NCBI GenBank assembly: GCA_027491235.1
Contig: JAIXWO010000013.1
Coordinates: 124,001-188,000, forward strand
From: Sphingomonadales bacterium
GTDB taxonomy: Bacteria > Pseudomonadota > Alphaproteobacteria > Sphingomonadales > Sphingomonadaceae
Reading direction: 5' to 3'
Length of the DNA: 64,000 bases
Within the stretch, counting starts at the first letter, position 1; the number at the start of each line of letters is the position of its first letter. Made by a program: the position numbers and the translations under genes. Below, piece after piece: positions 17,123-25,907 of this stretch. The notes under the pieces are model-generated. The model was not told the DNA's origin. It searched no databases and worked only from the letters and a program-made list of their open reading frames with translations.

Positions 17123-18004
17123 GTGGATATTCGCTTCCAATGGTCTAGATGTCGTGGCGGTGTCACATTTTTCGAGGATAAGAGTGGCATTGTTTCCCTC
17201 CGCAGCACATCGAGTTCCACATTGACGATACTCTCTGTCGCCATCCCCAAAGCTGAACCGCAGGCCTATCTGCTCTGCGCGATACGTGTGCTGTTGATCG
17301 GCCTGCCACTTCCTGTGCTGTTGCCGCTGCACCTTCTTTGGCAATTGCTGATGCTGCCCTCGCCTTGGGCCATGCTCTACCTGCGCATTGTCTCGCGGGT
17401 GCTGGGTGCACGCGTCAAAGTTCATGGAAAGCGCCTGCGCAAAGACGTTTTCTTTGTGGCAAACCATTTGTCATGGCACGATATTCCGATTTTCGGCGGC
17501 GTGACCGGAACTGCCTTTGTGGCGCAGGATGGCGTCCGTAAATGGCCGATCATCGGGTGGTTGGCGACACAGAACCGAACCATCTTTGTTAACCGTGCTG
17601 GCAAACAGCAGGTCGCAAGCCAGATCAATGTCCTGCGCGAGGCCATTGCCGAAAACTGGTCCGTGACTCTGTTTCCCGAAGGCACGACATCTGACGGTTT
17701 GGGCCTGTTGCCGTTCAAGCCATCGCTTTTTGAAACGCTTGCGCCGCCGCCCAGGCCGATCATGATCCAACCGGTGCTGCTCGACTTTGGCGATGCCGGT
17801 CGTGACATTGCTTGGCTCGGTGAAGAAACTGGCGGAGAAAGCGCTTGGCGCGCCTTCACCCGCAAGGGCAGCTACGAAGTCGGCGTCCACTTCCTTGAGC
17901 CATTTGACCCAAGCCTGTTGGCGGACCGCAAAGAAGTTTGCGCCCGCGCGCGGGCTGGCATCGCAGAGGCCCTGTCAGAGAGCTTGGGATACGTCGTCCG
18001 CTAA
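17123..18004 (+). CDS. 1-acyl-glycerol-3-phosphate acyltransferase (PlsC-like)
   Basis: A 293-residue protein with acyltransferase blocks I (NHLSWHDI, the H-x4-D catalytic pair, near residue 113), II (NRTIFVNR) and III (LFPEGTTSDG near 180), plus a hydrophobic N-terminal anchor. It acylates lysophosphatidic acid (or a lyso-lipid such as an ornithine-lipid precursor, OlsA-like) at the inner membrane. The GTG at 17123 has AGGA a few bases upstream, but the first about 33 residues are unlike the family, and a TTG at 17222 would give a more typical N-terminus. The gene starts 12 bases after the SDR stop. No OlsB-like gene is nearby, so I favour phospholipid synthesis. Confidence 0.82.
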   Translation: MDIRFQWSRCRGGVTFFEDKSGIVSLRSTSSSTLTILSVAIPKAEPQAYLLCAIRVLLIGLPLPVLLPLHLLWQLLMLPSPWAMLYLRIVSRVLGARVKVHGKRLRKDVFFVANHLSWHDIPIFGGVTGTAFVAQDGVRKWPIIGWLATQNRTIFVNRAGKQQVASQINVLREAIAENWSVTLFPEGTTSDGLGLLPFKPSLFETLAPPPRPIMIQPVLLDFGDAGRDIAWLGEETGGESAWRAFTRKGSYEVGVHFLEPFDPSLLADRKEVCARARAGIAEALSESLGYVVR

Positions 18005-18201
18005 GGATTTCCGGCGGAAGCAGGACGTGTTCCACGTCTGCAAAAAATTTCACCCCTGCGCCCAAATTTTTCAATTGTGGCTCAGCCGTAGCGGCGGCTT
18101 AACGTCCCCTTCTTTATAACAATGGCGACACCGTCTCCTTGTCTGCATCATCGCATAGGACAAGGACGGCCGCCTGAATAAATATGGTTAGGCGCGCAGA
18201 T

Positions 18202-19155
18202 ATGAAAATCGGTTTTATCGGCCTTGGCAATGTCGGCGGGAAGCTCGCCGGGAGTTTGATCCGCAACGGCCATGACGTCACGGTGCGTGATCTCGATGCC
18301 GCGCTGGTTGCCGAATATGTTAGCCGCGGCGCCAAGGAAGCGGCGAGCCCCGCCGCATTGGGTGAAGCAGTTGATGTCATTATCACCTGCCTGCCGTCGC
18401 CCGCCGCCAGCGCTGCCGTTGCTGAAGGTGAAGATGGTTTCCTCGCCGTCATGCGCCCAGGGCAGGTGTGGATGGAAATGAGCACCACCGACTATGCGGA
18501 AGTTCTGCGCCTCGGCCCGCTGGTCGAAGCCCGCGGTGGCCTTTTCATGGAATGCCCGGTTTCGGGCGGCTGCCACCGCGCCGATACCGGCAATATCTCA
18601 ATCTTTGCCGCTGGCCCGCGCGAAGGTTTTGAACGCGTGCTTCCGGTGCTCACCACGCTCGGCCGCCGCGTGCTGCACACGGGCGATTGGGGTACGGCTT
18701 CGCAGCTCAAGGTCATGACCAACTTCCTATGCACCGCACACCTCGTCGCGCTCGCCGAAGCGCTGACCGTCTGCAAGGCGATGGGTCTCGACATGAACAC
18801 GACCTATGAGGCGATCCGCATTTCCTCGGGCAACAGCTTCGTGCATGAAACCGAAAGCCAGGTCATCCTCAACGGCAGTCGTGACATCAACTTCACGATG
18901 GACCTTGTCTCTAAGGACGTTGGCCTGTTCGACAAGATCGCCAAGGAAACCGGGGTTCCGGTTGAGATGTCCCCGCTGATCGTGCGCCTGTTTAAGGAAG
19001 GCGAAGCCACCTACGGATCGCGCGAGTTTTCACCCAACATCATCCGCCGTTATGAAGAGCCGGTTGGCATCAAGGTGCTTGGCACGGGCTTCCCCGACCA
19101 GATGGTTGATGATGAGCCCGAAGAACGGGGCTATGAAGTGGTGCCGAAGCGCTAA
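18202..19155 (+). CDS. 3-hydroxyisobutyrate/6-phosphogluconate dehydrogenase-like beta-hydroxyacid dehydrogenase
   Basis: 317 residues with an N-terminal NAD(P)-binding motif GFIGLGNVGGKLAG and the family substrate motif GGCHRADTGN (replacing the common GGxxGAxxGTL), then the catalytic lysine in the GTASQLKVMTNFL helix near residue 170. The ATG at 18202 places the glycine motif where it belongs; an in-frame ATG at 18184 would add six residues. Members oxidise beta-hydroxyacids (3-hydroxyisobutyrate, tartronate semialdehyde, gamma-hydroxybutyrate). It is followed 17 bases later by an aldehyde dehydrogenase, so the pair probably runs hydroxyacid or semialdehyde steps in sequence. The altered substrate motif makes the exact substrate uncertain. 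Confidence 0.82.
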   Translation: MKIGFIGLGNVGGKLAGSLIRNGHDVTVRDLDAALVAEYVSRGAKEAASPAALGEAVDVIITCLPSPAASAAVAEGEDGFLAVMRPGQVWMEMSTTDYAEVLRLGPLVEARGGLFMECPVSGGCHRADTGNISIFAAGPREGFERVLPVLTTLGRRVLHTGDWGTASQLKVMTNFLCTAHLVALAEALTVCKAMGLDMNTTYEAIRISSGNSFVHETESQVILNGSRDINFTMDLVSKDVGLFDKIAKETGVPVEMSPLIVRLFKEGEATYGSREFSPNIIRRYEEPVGIKVLGTGFPDQMVDDEPEERGYEVVPKR

Positions 19156-19172
19156 AGCCAGAAAGGCAAGTT

Positions 19173-20681
19173 ATGACGATGGGCACGCCAGCAGATCATG
19201 CCGGATGGGTAAAGCGCGCCAACGCGCTGAAGATCGACGCTGGCCTGTTCATCGACGGCGCGTCGTGTGATGCGGCCAGCGGCGCGGTGATCGATGCGAT
19301 CAACCCGGCGACCGGAGCCCTCATCACCCAAATGGCGTGTGGCGGGGCCGAAGATATCGACCGTGCCGTCGCCTCCGCCAAACGCGCATGGGACGACCGC
19401 CGCTGGCGTGATCTGACCCCGCGCACCCGCATGGATATCTTCCGTCGTTGGGCCGATCTGGTTGAGCGTGACGCTGCCGACCTCGCGCTCATGGAAACGC
19501 TGAGCATGGGCAAGCCCGTGATGGACGCGCTCACCATTGATCTACCGGAATCGATCGTCACCATCCGCTATTTCGGCGAGGCCATTGATAAGGCGGCGGG
19601 CGCTGTCTCCAACAGCCCCAGCAATGCGGTTCACATGGTCTCGCGCGAACCACTGGGCGTCATCGGCGCCATCTCGCCCTGGAATTACCCGCTGCTCATG
19701 GCAGCCTGGAAAGTGGCCCCTGCCCTTGCGGCGGGCAATTGCGTGGTCCTCAAGCCTTCGGAAAAGGCCGCACTTTCCTGCATCAAACTCGCCCATCTGT
19801 TCGTTGAGGCGGGCGGCCCACCCGGCGTGTTCAACGTCGTGACCGGCTATGGGCAGGATGCCGGCAAGCGACTGGCCCTGCACCCTGATGTCGCCAAAAT
19901 CAGCTTCACCGGATCAACAGGGGTTGGCAAGCAATTGATGATCTATGCCGGGGAGTCCAATCTGAAGCGGGTCGCGCTTGAAACGGGCGGGAAGAGCCCG
20001 CAGATTTTCATGCCTGATCTGGCGGATATGGACGCGGCGGTGGACCGCGCCATCATGGGCATTTTCGACAATGCCGGTCAGGTCTGCAACGCGGGGTCGC
20101 GTCTGCTGGTCCATGCCGACATTCATGATGACTTCGTCGCGCGCTTCGTGAAACGGGCGGGAGAGCTTTACACAACTGGCGACCCGCTGGACCCGACGAC
20201 CAGCCTAGGCCCCGTTGTCAGCCACGGGCATCAGGCGTCCGTCCTGTCGTGCATTGAACAAGGCATCAAAGAAGGCGCGTCCATCGCGCTGGGCGGCGGC
20301 GCAGATGCAGCCCGTCCGGCTGGCGCCTATGTCACGCCAACCCTCTTTACCAATGTCACACCGGGCATGACTGTTGGTCGTGATGAGATTTTCGGTCCTG
20401 TTGCGGCCCTCTTCAAATTCAACAGCGAGGCAGAGGCCATCGCGCTTGCAAATGACTCGATCTACGGCCTTGCCGCCAGCGTTTGGACTTCAGACGTAAA
20501 GCGCGCCCACCGCATGGTGAAGGCGCTGGAAGCCGGTGTCATCTGGGTCAACTGCTTTGGCGATGGTGACATGACCCAGCCCTTTGGCGGGTATAAGCAG
20601 TCCGGCAACACGCGCGACAAGTCGATGGAATGTCTCGCGGGCTATATGCAATCAAAGTCGGCTTGGTTCAGCCTCGACTAA
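19173..20681 (+). CDS. PuuC-like aldehyde dehydrogenase
   Basis: A 502-residue NAD(P)-dependent aldehyde dehydrogenase. Visible marks are SPWNYPLLMAAWK (cofactor pocket), FTGSTGVGK, the general base Glu in ETGGKSPQ, and the catalytic Cys in GQVCNAGSR (near residue 307). The C-terminal stretch [20 protein letters not shown] and the ending YMQSKSAWFSL resemble E. coli PuuC (gamma-glutamyl-gamma-aminobutyraldehyde dehydrogenase) more than BetB. It follows the hydroxyacid dehydrogenase by 17 bases. Its 3' end overlaps the convergent LysR gene by 30 bases. Betaine aldehyde is an alternative substrate given the surroundings, but the C-terminal signature argues for a polyamine or hydroxyaldehyde-type substrate. 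Confidence 0.85.
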   Translation: MTMGTPADHAGWVKRANALKIDAGLFIDGASCDAASGAVIDAINPATGALITQMACGGAEDIDRAVASAKRAWDDRRWRDLTPRTRMDIFRRWADLVERDAADLALMETLSMGKPVMDALTIDLPESIVTIRYFGEAIDKAAGAVSNSPSNAVHMVSREPLGVIGAISPWNYPLLMAAWKVAPALAAGNCVVLKPSEKAALSCIKLAHLFVEAGGPPGVFNVVTGYGQDAGKRLALHPDVAKISFTGSTGVGKQLMIYAGESNLKRVALETGGKSPQIFMPDLADMDAAVDRAIMGIFDNAGQVCNAGSRLLVHADIHDDFVARFVKRAGELYTTGDPLDPTTSLGPVVSHGHQASVLSCIEQGIKEGASIALGGGADAARPAGAYVTPTLFTNVTPGMTVGRDEIFGPVAALFKFNSEAEAIALANDSIYGLAASVWTSDVKRAHRMVKALEAGVIWVNCFGDGDMTQPFGGYKQSGNTRDKSMECLAGYMQSKSAWFSLD

Positions 20682-21596
20682 ATTGCCCGACGCCGCGACG
20701 TTGTTCGCGACCCAGTCCATAAAGGTGCGGATCCGCAGATTTTCCCGCATCTCATTCCGGCAGATCAATCCCCATGATCCCGGGCACACGGCCTTGTGAT
20801 CGATGGGTCGAACCAACCGGCCTGAGGCGAGGTCCTGATCCACAAAGGGCCCATTGACGAGGGCAATCCCCTCCCCATTCAGCGCCATTTCCAGCGCGAC
20901 TGCCAAAGTATCTACCATCAGGAACGGGACGGACGGTTTGAAGTCCGCACCTGCCGATGTTGCCCAAGCCTCCCAATTCTGCACCTCAGTGTAGATGGCG
21001 ACCAGCGGGTGGGTCATCAGCGCATCAACGGTGACGGGCTGGCCAATCTTTTCAAGAAGGGCCGGGCTGCACACAGGGTAAAGCGCATATTCAAACAGCG
21101 GGACCCAATGATATTTCTTGGGGTTGGGGACTTCCTCACAATAGACCAGCCCCACATCGGCATGGACATCATCAAACGCCCAGTCGACCGCACAGGTGCT
21201 CAATGTCAGGTGCACTTCGGGATGGTCATGCAGGAATTGCGGAACCCGTTTCGCCAGCCAGCGGATCGACGCCGTGACATAGGTCTGCACCCGCAGCGGC
21301 TTATCGAGCGCATTGCGGTGAACGGCTTCCACGCCTTCCAGAAGCGATTCAAAGGCCGCACGGACATAAGGGTAAAGCACCCGCCCCTCATCGGTGGACA
21401 CGATGTGCCGCCCCTCCTGCGCAAACAGGGTGACGCCCAAAGCCTCTTCAATCAACTGAACCTGATGGCTAACCGCCGGGTGGGTGAGGCACAGCTCGTC
21501 GGCGGCGTCGCGGATGCTCTGATGACGGGTGGCAGCCTCAAATCCGCGCAACGCCTTAAGTGGCGGCAGCTTCCTCAACTCAATCTTGTTCTGCAT
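20652..21596 (-). CDS. LysR-family regulator (GcvA-like)
   Basis: 314 residues: an N-terminal winged helix-turn-helix with the PPLKALRGFEAATRHQSI block (about 11-28) and LTHPAVSHQVQLIEEALG recognition region, followed by a two-lobed co-inducer domain. This opening is typical of the GcvA/AmpR subgroup. It is the last gene of a long minus-strand series (TonB receptor to GMC oxidoreductase) and starts 57 bases after the GMC stop. The gap ahead of it carries a 16-bp AT-rich element (21646-21661) repeated exactly upstream of the TonB receptor, so autoregulation plus control of the receptor is a reasonable guess. Its last 30 bases overlap the end of the opposing aldehyde dehydrogenase gene. Confidence 0.88.
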   Translation of the reverse strand: MQNKIELRKLPPLKALRGFEAATRHQSIRDAADELCLTHPAVSHQVQLIEEALGVTLFAQEGRHIVSTDEGRVLYPYVRAAFESLLEGVEAVHRNALDKPLRVQTYVTASIRWLAKRVPQFLHDHPEVHLTLSTCAVDWAFDDVHADVGLVYCEEVPNPKKYHWVPLFEYALYPVCSPALLEKIGQPVTVDALMTHPLVAIYTEVQNWEAWATSAGADFKPSVPFLMVDTLAVALEMALNGEGIALVNGPFVDQDLASGRLVRPIDHKAVCPGSWGLICRNEMRENLRIRTFMDWVANNVAASGNLVEAEPSRL

Positions 21597-21645
21597 TTTG
21601 GCCGATCCCGTCCCGATTCCCGGAACTTAGCCGACGAGAACCGAC

Positions 21646-21661
21646 CGGTAAATTAAATTAA
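21646..21661 (+). repeat. 16-bp AT-rich element, copy 1 (upstream of LysR gene)
   Basis: The sequence CGGTAAATTAAATTAA occurs here and again, identically and in the same orientation, at 32191-32206 upstream of the TonB receptor. This copy sits 50-65 bases before the LysR start and runs over the last codons of the GMC gene. It may be the binding site of the LysR regulator. Confidence 0.45.
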
Positions 21662-23287
21662 CGCGTGCGACGCGCGGTCCTCCAGGATCATCGCGGCGCC
21701 TTTTTCTGCGACCATCACCGTCGGCGCGTTGATGTTGCCGGATGTGATCGTCGGGAACACCGACGCATCCACAACGCGTAAACCCTGTACGCCATGAACG
21801 CGCAGTCGCGCATCCACCACGGAAGTCGCCGGGTCCGGCCCCATCATGCAGGTGCAGGACGGATGGTAGACTGTATCGGCCCGGTTGCGGAAGTCTTCCA
21901 GCAAGGCCTCATCGCCCTGAAGATGGGCGCCGGGGACCAATTCTTCGGTAATGATATCGCTGAGCGGTGCTGTTTGGGCGATCGCGCGCAACATGCGGTT
22001 GCCAGCAATCGCCTCATCAATATCAAGCTGCGTCGACAGATAGTTGGGCTGGATCGACGGATATTCAAACGGGTCCGCCGATGTGATCTGCAAATGCCCC
22101 CGGCTGGTCGGCCGACAGCTGTTGAACGACAGCAGGAAGGCTGAAAACGGGTCCGGGTTGAGGAGCTTGCGTTCCGAAAGCGGCGTCTGTGTGTAGCTGA
22201 CCGGGCTGAAATAGAGCTGCAGGTTCACGCGCGGCGCGTCTGGCCCGCTGCGGACGAAGCCGCCCCCCTGATTAACACTCATCGACAGCGGGCCCCCGCG
22301 GTTCCACGCATAGTGCAGCCCAGCCTTGATCTTGCCCCAGAGCGGCCGCAGCTCATCATTCAGCGTTGGCACGCGCGTCTTGTAAAAATAGCTGACGGCC
22401 AGATGATCCTGCAGGTTCCGGCCCACGGCCTTTGCGTCTACCAGAACATCAATTCCAAGCGACTTCAACACCGCCGCATCGCCGATGCCGGACAGGCTGA
22501 GCAGTTGCGGAGAATTGATCGAACCGCCGGACAGGATCACTTCACGCGTTGCCCGCGCTACTAACGTCTTGCCGCCCCGCTGATAGGCGATGCCCGTCGC
22601 CCGTGTGCCTTCAAACAAGATGCGCGTCGCATGCGATTTGGTGCGCAACGTCACCCCGCCTTTGCGCAGTGCGGGCCGCAGATATTCATTGGCGGTCGAA
22701 GCGCGTCTGCCGTGCCGCGTATTGATCTGATAAATACCGACGCCCTCACCGTTCGGGCTGTTCAAGTCCGCGGCGAACGGCAGACCAAGGGCCTTGCCTG
22801 TCTCGATGAAGGTCCGGCTGAGCGGATGCGCCTTCGCGCTAATTTCTGTAACGTGTTGGGGGCCGTCAGTACCGTGATAGCTACCCGCGCCCAGATCATG
22901 GTCCTCGGCCTTCACGAAATAGGGCAAGACGTCGTCCCAGCCCCAGCCTTGGTTGCCGAGCGCTGCCCAATCATCAAAATCATGCGGCTGCCCGCGCACA
23001 TGGACCATCGCGTTGATCGATCCGGACCCGCCGATCACCTTACCGCGCGGCCAATAGCTTTCACGACCGCCAAGCCCGGGGACGGGCTGCGTATCGTACA
23101 TCCAGTTGATCTGACGATCAAAGAAGGTCCGCCCATAGCCGATAGGCAGTTGGATCCAGACGATCTGGTCAGACCCGCCGGCCTCCAGCAGGAGGACCCG
23201 TGTCTTCCCATCCGCCGAAAGCCGATTGGCCAAGACGCAGCCTGCCGTGCCTGCGCCGACAATCACATAATCAAATTCTTCGGTCAT
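21653..23287 (-). CDS. GMC-family FAD oxidoreductase (choline/alcohol dehydrogenase-like)
   Basis: 544 residues with the GMC fold: an N-terminal FAD motif VGAGTAGCVLANRL, the PRGKVIGGSGSINAM signature 1 (about 80-95), signature 2 (LSGGSINSPQLLSLSGIG, about 255-272), and the C-terminal catalytic region YHPSCTCMMG with GNINAPTVM at the end. This is the size and layout of BetA-like choline dehydrogenases and of aliphatic alcohol dehydrogenases such as AlkJ. Its ATG overlaps the stop of the enolase-superfamily gene upstream (ATGA at 23284-23287), so it is the last step of the MFS-ALDH-dehydratase-GMC operon. That context fits oxidation of a sugar-acid or alcohol as well as choline; I would not call it betA without a phylogeny. 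Confidence 0.83.
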   Translation of the reverse strand: MTEEFDYVIVGAGTAGCVLANRLSADGKTRVLLLEAGGSDQIVWIQLPIGYGRTFFDRQINWMYDTQPVPGLGGRESYWPRGKVIGGSGSINAMVHVRGQPHDFDDWAALGNQGWGWDDVLPYFVKAEDHDLGAGSYHGTDGPQHVTEISAKAHPLSRTFIETGKALGLPFAADLNSPNGEGVGIYQINTRHGRRASTANEYLRPALRKGGVTLRTKSHATRILFEGTRATGIAYQRGGKTLVARATREVILSGGSINSPQLLSLSGIGDAAVLKSLGIDVLVDAKAVGRNLQDHLAVSYFYKTRVPTLNDELRPLWGKIKAGLHYAWNRGGPLSMSVNQGGGFVRSGPDAPRVNLQLYFSPVSYTQTPLSERKLLNPDPFSAFLLSFNSCRPTSRGHLQITSADPFEYPSIQPNYLSTQLDIDEAIAGNRMLRAIAQTAPLSDIITEELVPGAHLQGDEALLEDFRNRADTVYHPSCTCMMGPDPATSVVDARLRVHGVQGLRVVDASVFPTITSGNINAPTVMVAEKGAAMILEDRASHALI

Positions 23288-24471
23288 TGAACGGGGTGCT
23301 GTGTCATCTCGAGATGCAGCATCGTGCCGGTATAGGGATTGGCGCGGGCGACCTCTTCATTGAGTTCAACGCCCAATCCCGGTGCCGTCGGCGGGATGAC
23401 ATGGCCTTCCTCAAAACGGATAGGCGCCTTCAAGATCTCGCTATGGAACCCACCCCAGGTCTCGATGCTTTCGAGGATCAGGAAGTTGGGCGAACAGGTC
23501 GCGATCTGAATATTGGCCGCACCGACAATCGGGCCGCAATAGAGATGCGGTGCGATCTGTGCGTGATGCACCTCTGCCATGCCCGCGATCTTCTTCGCTT
23601 CCAATATGCCGCCAACACGCCCCAGATTCATCTGGAGAATGGCCGCCGACCCTGCGTTCAGAAGCCGGGCAAAATCATATTTCGTGGTCAGCCGTTCGCC
23701 CGTTGCAATGGGGATGCTGGTCGCACGCGCGACCTTAGCCATTTCCTCGGGCGCATCGGGCGGCACGGGTTCTTCGAGCCAGAGCGGGTCTGCCGGTTCC
23801 AGCCGCTTTGCGAGCCGGATAGCCCCTGCCGCCGTCATCTGGCCGTGCGTGCCAAAGAGCAGATCGGCCTTTGTGCCCACGGCTTCGCGCAATGTGCGGG
23901 CAAAGCGCTCACACAGGTCCAGCGCCTCAAGCGACAACTGACGTCCGTCAAAGGCCGAATAAGGCCCCGCCGGATCAAACTTCAGCGCGGTGAACCCTTG
24001 CGCCAGATATTCAACCGAGCGTTCCGCCGCCAGATCGGGATCATGATAGACATCGGTCTGATCACCTGGGCGTGGGTAGATATAAGTGTACGCGCGCAGC
24101 CGTTCATGCACCTGCCCACCTAGAAGCTTGTAGACGGGCTGGTTGGCTTCCTTGCCGACAATATCCCAGCACGCCATTTCCAGCGCGGACAGGACACCCA
24201 TCAGCGTCAGATCAGGGTGCTGGGTGAAGCCGCTGGAATAAACGCGCCGCCAGATGCTCTCAATATCATGCGGGTCCTGCCCGGCCACATAGCGGGCGAA
24301 CACATCCTCGATCATCTTCGCGACGAGATGCGGCTCAAACGGAACGCAATAGGCCTCCCCAATGCCGGAGACCCCGCCATCGGTCGTCAGCTTCACAAAG
24401 ACGAAATAGCGCCCGCCGAAATGCGGGGGCGGATTGCCGACCACAAAGGTCTCAATATCGACAAGCTTCAT
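23284..24471 (-). CDS. Mandelate racemase/muconate lactonizing (enolase) superfamily dehydratase
   Basis: A 395-residue enolase-superfamily protein: an N-terminal capping domain and a beta/alpha barrel. Metal-binding positions are visible in LLFGTHGQ (Asp is two residues before), WLEEPVPPD and TGERLT, with a His in APHLYCGPI as the probable acid/base. This pattern fits the sugar-acid dehydratase branch (galactonate/mannonate/RspA-like). The ATG at 24471 overlaps the TGA of the aldehyde dehydrogenase (ATGA), which fixes the start; the longer reading frame would add 21 unrelated residues. With an MFS porter and an aldehyde dehydrogenase in the same operon it probably dehydrates an aldonic or related hydroxyacid to a 2-keto-3-deoxy acid. 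The substrate is not known. Confidence 0.83.
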   Translation of the reverse strand: MKLVDIETFVVGNPPPHFGGRYFVFVKLTTDGGVSGIGEAYCVPFEPHLVAKMIEDVFARYVAGQDPHDIESIWRRVYSSGFTQHPDLTLMGVLSALEMACWDIVGKEANQPVYKLLGGQVHERLRAYTYIYPRPGDQTDVYHDPDLAAERSVEYLAQGFTALKFDPAGPYSAFDGRQLSLEALDLCERFARTLREAVGTKADLLFGTHGQMTAAGAIRLAKRLEPADPLWLEEPVPPDAPEEMAKVARATSIPIATGERLTTKYDFARLLNAGSAAILQMNLGRVGGILEAKKIAGMAEVHHAQIAPHLYCGPIVGAANIQIATCSPNFLILESIETWGGFHSEILKAPIRFEEGHVIPPTAPGLGVELNEEVARANPYTGTMLHLEMTQHPVQ

Positions 24472-25907
24472 GCAGGGTAAAATCCATTGATGACTTTGAC
24501 TTCTAGGAAGTCGTGCAGGCCAAAAGCGCCCCATTCGCGGCCATTGCCGGACTGCTTATACCCACCAAAGGGGGAACAATAATCCTGTCCGTTCCCGTTC
24601 AGATAGACACTACCCGCCCGGATCTTCCGGGCGACGCGGCGCGCACGCTCAAGGTCGCCCGACTGGATGTAACCGGCCAAGCCATAAGGCGTGTCATTGG
24701 CGATGCGGATTGCGTCCGCTTCATCCTTGAACGGGATCATGACGAGCACCGGGCCGAAGATTTCTTCGCGGGCGATGGTCATATCATTGTGGACACCGGC
24801 AAAGACCGTCGGCTTCACATAATAACCCCGGTCAAAACCGTCCGCGCGGCCAACGCCACCGGCGACGACGCGTGCGCCTTCCTCAATACCGACTTGGATC
24901 AGGCCCTGAATCTTGTCGAACTGCGCCTTGCTCACCACCGGGCCGAGATGTGGGCCCTTGTCCATCGGATCCCCAAGGGTGACAGACTGCGCAACCTTGG
25001 CGGCAATCGCAACCGCCTCTTCATAAACAGACGCCTCGACGAGCATCCGAGTCGGCGCATTGCAGGATTGGCCCGTATTCCCAAAACAGTGGAGCACACC
25101 GCGCGTCACGGCAGCCTCCAGACCTGAATCCGCAAAGACGATATTGGCGGATTTTCCGCCAAGTTCCTGCGAAACGCGCTTGACGGTCTCCGCCGCCGAT
25201 TTCGCAATCTGGATGCCGGCACGTGTCGAGCCTGTGAAGGACACCATATCCACATCGGGATGGCCTGTGAGTGCCTCTCCAATCATCGCGCCGGTGCCGT
25301 GGACCATGTTGAACACACCGGTCGGGAAGCCTGCTTCGTCAATGAACTCAGCAAAGAGCTGTGCTGAAAGCGGAGACACTTCGCTCGGCTTCAGGACCAT
25401 CGTGCAGCCCGCGATCAGCGCAGGGCCGACCTTGGCTGCAAGCTGGTTCATCGGCCAGTTCCAAGGCGTGATGAGCACACAGACGCCCACCGCCTCATAG
25501 GTCAGATCACCTGTTGACCCAATCGGGCTATCCCACGCCATAGCGCGCGCAGCCTTGATCGTTTCTTTCAGATGCCCCGGCCCACATTCGGCCTGAGAAT
25601 TGAAGGACAGATCATAGGGCGCGCCCATTTCTGTCGAGATCGCGGCCACCATCTCATCATAGCGGCGTTCAAAAACCGCGATGAGTTTTTCAGTAAGCGC
25701 AATCCGCTCCTCAAGCGAGGTAGACGCATAGCCATCAAAAGCAGCTCGAGCCGCCGCCACAGCCTGATCAACGTCGTCAGGCCCGCACAGCGCGATAGTC
25801 GCACACACCTCTTCGGTTGCAGGGTTGATGGCATCCAGCGTCGCCGTTGAGGAAATCGGAGCTACCCACGTCCCGGCAATGTAAGACTTAAGCGGCATAT
25901 CAAACAT
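24468..25907 (-). CDS. NAD(P)-dependent aldehyde dehydrogenase
   Basis: 479 residues from the ATG at 25907; an upstream extension of the frame is inside the MFS gene and lacks family similarity. Marks of the superfamily: [27 protein letters not shown], Glu in QELGGKSAN, and the nucleophile Cys in [10 protein letters not shown] (about residue 287), ending with [14 protein letters not shown]. It overlaps the MFS gene by 8 bases at its start and the dehydratase by 4 at its end, showing strict co-translation. Likely job: oxidise an aldehyde or semialdehyde produced in this pathway. It belongs to the broad AldA/betaine-aldehyde branch, so substrate prediction is weak. Confidence 0.85.
   Translation of the reverse strand: MFDMPLKSYIAGTWVAPISSTATLDAINPATEEVCATIALCGPDDVDQAVAAARAAFDGYASTSLEERIALTEKLIAVFERRYDEMVAAISTEMGAPYDLSFNSQAECGPGHLKETIKAARAMAWDSPIGSTGDLTYEAVGVCVLITPWNWPMNQLAAKVGPALIAGCTMVLKPSEVSPLSAQLFAEFIDEAGFPTGVFNMVHGTGAMIGEALTGHPDVDMVSFTGSTRAGIQIAKSAAETVKRVSQELGGKSANIVFADSGLEAAVTRGVLHCFGNTGQSCNAPTRMLVEASVYEEAVAIAAKVAQSVTLGDPMDKGPHLGPVVSKAQFDKIQGLIQVGIEEGARVVAGGVGRADGFDRGYYVKPTVFAGVHNDMTIAREEIFGPVLVMIPFKDEADAIRIANDTPYGLAGYIQSGDLERARRVARKIRAGSVYLNGNGQDYCSPFGGYKQSGNGREWGAFGLHDFLEVKVINGFYPA

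Noticed and set aside
18005-18201. Hairpin AGCCG/CGGCT after the acyltransferase gene as a terminator
   Set aside because: The stem is short and no T-run follows, so it is not convincing.
19173-23287. Naming the GMC oxidoreductase and the 19-kb aldehyde dehydrogenase betA and betB
   Set aside because: They are on different strands and in different operons; the aldehyde dehydrogenase C-terminus looks PuuC-like, and the GMC gene is coupled to a sugar-acid-type dehydratase. Choline oxidation stays possible but is not supported strongly enough.
23284-24534. Longer start for the enolase-superfamily protein at 24534
   Set aside because: The extra 21 residues lie in the aldehyde dehydrogenase coding region and do not look like the family; the ATGA overlap start at 24471 is better.
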